The notes under the pieces are model-generated. The model was not told the DNA's origin. It did no database searches and saw only the letters and a list, made by a program, of their open reading frames with translations. Source: Candidatus Brocadia sp. (GTDB lineage Bacteria; Planctomycetota; Brocadiia; Brocadiales; Brocadiaceae). From it: a DNA stretch of 6,071 nucleotides. Location: assembly GCA_030837935.1 (NCBI GenBank), contig JAUQXU010000267.1:1-6071 (forward strand). The letters run 5' to 3'. This document shows positions 5,414-6,071 of this stretch, piece by piece. The first letter of the stretch is position 1. Each line of letters starts with the position of its first letter. A program made the position numbers and the translations under genes.

Positions 5414-6071
5414 ATGGTTAAAAACAAACTGTTTTGGAAGATTTTTACCAGTTATATCGCCCTTTTATGTCTCTGTCTGACTCTCACAGGATATTTCGTA
5501 AGTAAGGTTATAAACGGATACTACCTGAACCCGTCAACCAGAACCCTGGAATCAGACATTAAAACAATTATTTTATATATACTCCTTACCTTTGCGATAA
5601 CCCTGGTTATTGGCTTTGTCATTATGAAAATAAACACATCCCCTTTATCAAACATTACTCAAATAGCACAAAACTTTGCACGCGGCAACTTCGCACGCAA
5701 GGCGGAGATCGCTTCTTCGGATGAAATGGGAGACCTTGCAAACGCAATTAATATTATGGGCACCGAGCTCCAATCTAAGATGCAAACCATCCTGGACGAC
5801 AAAAACAGACTGGATGCTATTATGGCAAACATGAATGATGCAATTATTACAACAGACTTACAGGAACGAATTATCCTTATCAACAATGCAGCAAAAACCA
5901 TGTTTGGCATATCAAACGTTACTTTAAACAAAGACTATTTGTGGGAGAAAGTAAGAAACGAGAAGCTATGCAATCTGGTAAGAGAAACAATTCTGTCCTC
6001 AACCAAGCCCGGAGACAAAACCCAGGCGACCAGGACATCAGAAATCGAGATTCCTTCGCCGGAAAAGAAAT
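5414..6071 (+). CDS. PhoR-like membrane sensor histidine kinase, N-terminal part (3' end outside window)
   Basis: The frame is open from ATG 5414 to the window end, with 219 residues visible. Segments in order: a first membrane helix (about 6-33), an outside loop of only about 20 residues (NGYYLNPSTRTLESDIK), and a second membrane helix (about 51-72). Next comes a HAMP linker (about 73-125, with SPLSNITQIAQNFARGNF and the conserved DEMGDLANAIN). A PAS domain begins near 133 (LDAIMANMNDAIITTDLQ, INNAAKTMFGIS). The histidine phosphorylation and ATP-binding domains should lie beyond the window. The partner is the response regulator 3 bases upstream. Many kinases with this TM-TM-HAMP-PAS layout have an outside sensing domain of 100 or more residues between the helices, and here it is nearly absent. 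This fits PhoR-like sensing through other proteins, or an internal loss of the sensor. The order regulator-kinase and the PAS domain favour a PhoBR-type pair, but this is inference. Confidence 0.9.
   Translation, partial: MVKNKLFWKIFTSYIALLCLCLTLTGYFVSKVINGYYLNPSTRTLESDIKTIILYILLTFAITLVIGFVIMKINTSPLSNITQIAQNFARGNFARKAEIASSDEMGDLANAINIMGTELQSKMQTILDDKNRLDAIMANMNDAIITTDLQERIILINNAAKTMFGISNVTLNKDYLWEKVRNEKLCNLVRETILSSTKPGDKTQATRTSEIEIPSPEKK

Noticed and set aside
1..6071. CRISPR array, tRNA, rRNA or insertion-sequence ends
   Set aside because: No regularly spaced repeats, no tRNA-like or rRNA segments, and no transposase or terminal inverted repeats were seen.

Overview
The window reads entirely on the + strand. 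It looks like bacterial DNA of intermediate GC content in which an accessory, defence-type region (bases 1 to about 4531) abuts an ordinary PhoB/PhoR-type two-component operon (4724 to the window end). The taxon cannot be fixed from sequence alone. The response-regulator and kinase style and the base composition suggest an environmental Gram-negative-like bacterium; a planctomycete or anammox-type lineage is possible, but this is a low-confidence guess.

Region 1 (1-899) is the 3' part of an ATPase of the AAA_14/DUF4143 type. Its P-loop half lies before the window, and it ends in a PD-(D/E)xK-like domain. Fourteen bases later, behind a good ribosome-binding site, begins a large helicase-nuclease of the type III restriction (Res) superfamily (914-4042). 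It most resembles the stand-alone BPTD_3080-type restriction endonucleases. All the expected parts are present: Walker A, DEAH, SAT, the TEGWD and QxxGRGLRR helicase motifs, and a C-terminal PD...ExK nuclease. However, the gene is cut in two by one in-frame amber codon at 2054-2056. The reading frame is the same on both sides and the protein resumes at once with typical family sequence. This is therefore a single nonsense change, a readthrough site, or a split two-polypeptide enzyme, and not a frameshift. No methyltransferase is visible; if one exists it should lie upstream of base 1.

Region 2 (4082-4531) is a short AT-richer gene. Its first about 95 residues match an AlbA_2/Schlafen-like ATP-binding domain, while its last about 50 residues do not look like the normal continuation. 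It is probably a truncated or rearranged gene. The 192-base gap that follows holds a promoter-like TATAAT, AT-rich repeats, and a short coding-like stretch (4641-4751) that runs into the start of the next gene.

Region 3 (4724-6071) is an OmpR/PhoB-family response regulator followed after 3 bases by a membrane histidine kinase. The kinase has TM-short loop-TM-HAMP-PAS and is cut by the window end before its catalytic domains. The two clearly form one operon. The very short outside loop of the kinase suits a PhoR-like sensor that takes its signal from other membrane or cytoplasmic proteins.
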